Assembly (NCBI GenBank): GCA_015178975.1
Contig: WHVD01000261.1
Coordinates: 22,913 to 86,912, forward strand
From: Hysterangium stoloniferum
Lineage: Eukaryota; Basidiomycota; Agaricomycetes; Hysterangiales; Hysterangiaceae
Length of the DNA stretch: 64,000 nt
Direction: 5' to 3'
Under the pieces are notes generated by a model, which had not been told where the DNA came from, ran no database searches, and saw only the letters and a program-made list of their open reading frames with translations. Shown here one piece after another: positions 63,082 to 64,000 of the stretch; the stretch's first letter is position 1, and each line of letters opens with the position of its first letter. The translations under genes and the position numbers were made by a program.

Positions 63082-64000
63082 AAGGCGTCCCGGAGAAATA
63101 CCATGACTTCGCGGATGTTTTTAGCAAGCGAAAAAGCTGACCGGCTTCCGCCTCACAGAGAATACGACTTAAAAATCGATCTTGAAGATGGCGCCCAGCC
63201 ACCCCCTAGGACATATTTACCCGCTTTCGTCCACGGAACTATCCGCAATCCATGATTTCCTGGATGAACATTTGTCCATAGGTTTTATTCGACCCTCGAA
63301 GTCTCCTTTTGGAGCACCTGTTTTGTTTGTCAGAAAAAAGGATGGATCCCTTAGACTATGTGTTGATTTTAGAGGACTCAATGCTGTCACCAAAAAGGAC
63401 AAATATCCACTCCCACTTATATCTGACCTGCTCGATGCTCCGCGGAATGCCCGGATTTACACCAAAATAGATCTCAAGCACGCCTATCATTTGGTCCGGA
63501 TTGCCGCGGGTGACGAATGGAAAACCACTTTTAGAACCCGCTATGGGGCCTTCGAGTGGTTGGTCATCCCTTTTGGACTCACTAATGCCCCGTCTGTTTT
63601 TCAGCGTTTTATCAACGACATTTTCTCCGACATGCTCGATGTATGCGTCATTGTTTACTTGGACGACATTCTTATCTACTCCGAGAATCCCGCGGAACAC
63701 GACAAACAAGTCCGTGAGGTTCTCCGGAGGCTCAGACAACATGGTTTATTCGCAAATGGTAAAAAATGTACTTTTGACACGGACTCCGTGGAATACCTAG
63801 GTTTCATGATGGGACCCCGATGGACTCCGCATGGACGAAACTAAAGTGCAAGTCATCAAAGATTGGCCCGAACCCCGAAAAGTTAAAGATATACAATCCT
63901 TCCTCGGCTTTGGCCAATTTTTATAGACGTTTTATCCGTGGATATTCCGACATCACAATACCCCTTACCCGTCTTACGCGTAAAGGTACTCCGTGGAACT
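63082..64000 (+). pseudogene. Gypsy-B reverse transcriptase, copy 3 (partial)
   Basis: VPEKYHDFADVFSKRK, then shifts near 63130 and 63205. The long frame 63182-63844 has [60 protein letters not shown] and the catalytic [15 protein letters not shown] (intact, unlike copy 1). A shift at about 63813 follows (GFMMGP, then RWTPHGRN). WPEPRKVKDIQSFLGF is in another frame near 63870. The window ends before RNase H is complete. Confidence 0.9.

Larger units (their letters stand above)
61034..64000 (+). mobile_element. Gypsy-B internal region, copy 3, runs out of the window
   Basis: gag, protease and reverse transcriptase of a younger-looking Gypsy-B copy, GC-richer and with more CpG than copy 1 (for example CCGCGG where copy 1 has CTGTGG). 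The window ends in the RNase H-proximal part of pol. Confidence 0.9.

Overview
The window looks like a piece of an Agaricomycete (mushroom-type basidiomycete) nuclear genome made almost entirely of transposable elements stacked inside one another. The evidence is chromodomain-bearing Ty3/Gypsy elements, a Ty1/Copia relic, a Helitron with a Pif1-like helicase, LINE ends with a WIPGH-type RNase H, hAT and Tc1 relics, short (about 50 bp) introns with CTAAC/CTGAC branch sites, and a Zn2Cys6-type protein. The species cannot be named from the sequence. I found no intact ordinary host gene; the only host-derived sequence I recognise is two broken head-to-tail copies of the cohesin regulator gene PDS5. 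No rRNA, tRNA or CRISPR was seen.

Layout. 1-3476: unassigned DNA, then four 3' ends of one LINE family. 3961-7577: hAT relic, relic of the Gypsy-A extra ORF, then old LTRs. 7578-12792: Ty1/Copia element (minus strand), split by a solo LTR. 13535-26940: an old Gypsy-A copy (minus) split by a complete Gypsy-A copy (plus, 14605-25769, 642-bp LTRs, 5-bp target duplication TACTA), which itself carries two nested solo LTRs. 27560-30430: tandemly duplicated PDS5 fragments. 31539-35676: stack of LTR and element fragments. 35677-46834: Gypsy-B with two LTRs and three nested solo LTRs. 46835-49213: 3' end of another Gypsy-B, split by a solo LTR. 49681-51182: Tc1-like foldback element. 51183-54472: LTR-D, a coiled-coil ORF, and an LTR-E copy with a minisatellite and a heat-shock-element-like array. 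54473-60498: Helitron, split by a solo LTR. 60530-64000: a third Gypsy-B, running out of the window.

Labels used here are mine: Gypsy-A/LTR-A (TGTGAAGGG...CTTCACA, about 640 bp), LTR-A2 (diverged relative of A, about 630 bp), Gypsy-B/LTR-B (TGTTACGACC...CCTAACA, about 810 bp), LTR-C (555 bp), LTR-D (about 725 bp), LTR-E (about 1.55 kb), LTR-F (about 1.23 kb).

Most unusual: (1) Gypsy-B carries, between pol and the 3' LTR, a gene on the opposite strand with two canonical introns, a charged coiled coil and a Zn2Cys6-like cluster; three copies share it, and an LTR-D element seems to carry a related first exon in the same place. (2) Gypsy-A carries a long extra ORF between integrase and the 3' LTR, present in two nested copies and one old relic. 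Most pol genes are broken, and many of the breaks are TGA in place of arginine CGA, as expected from decay of methylated CpG.
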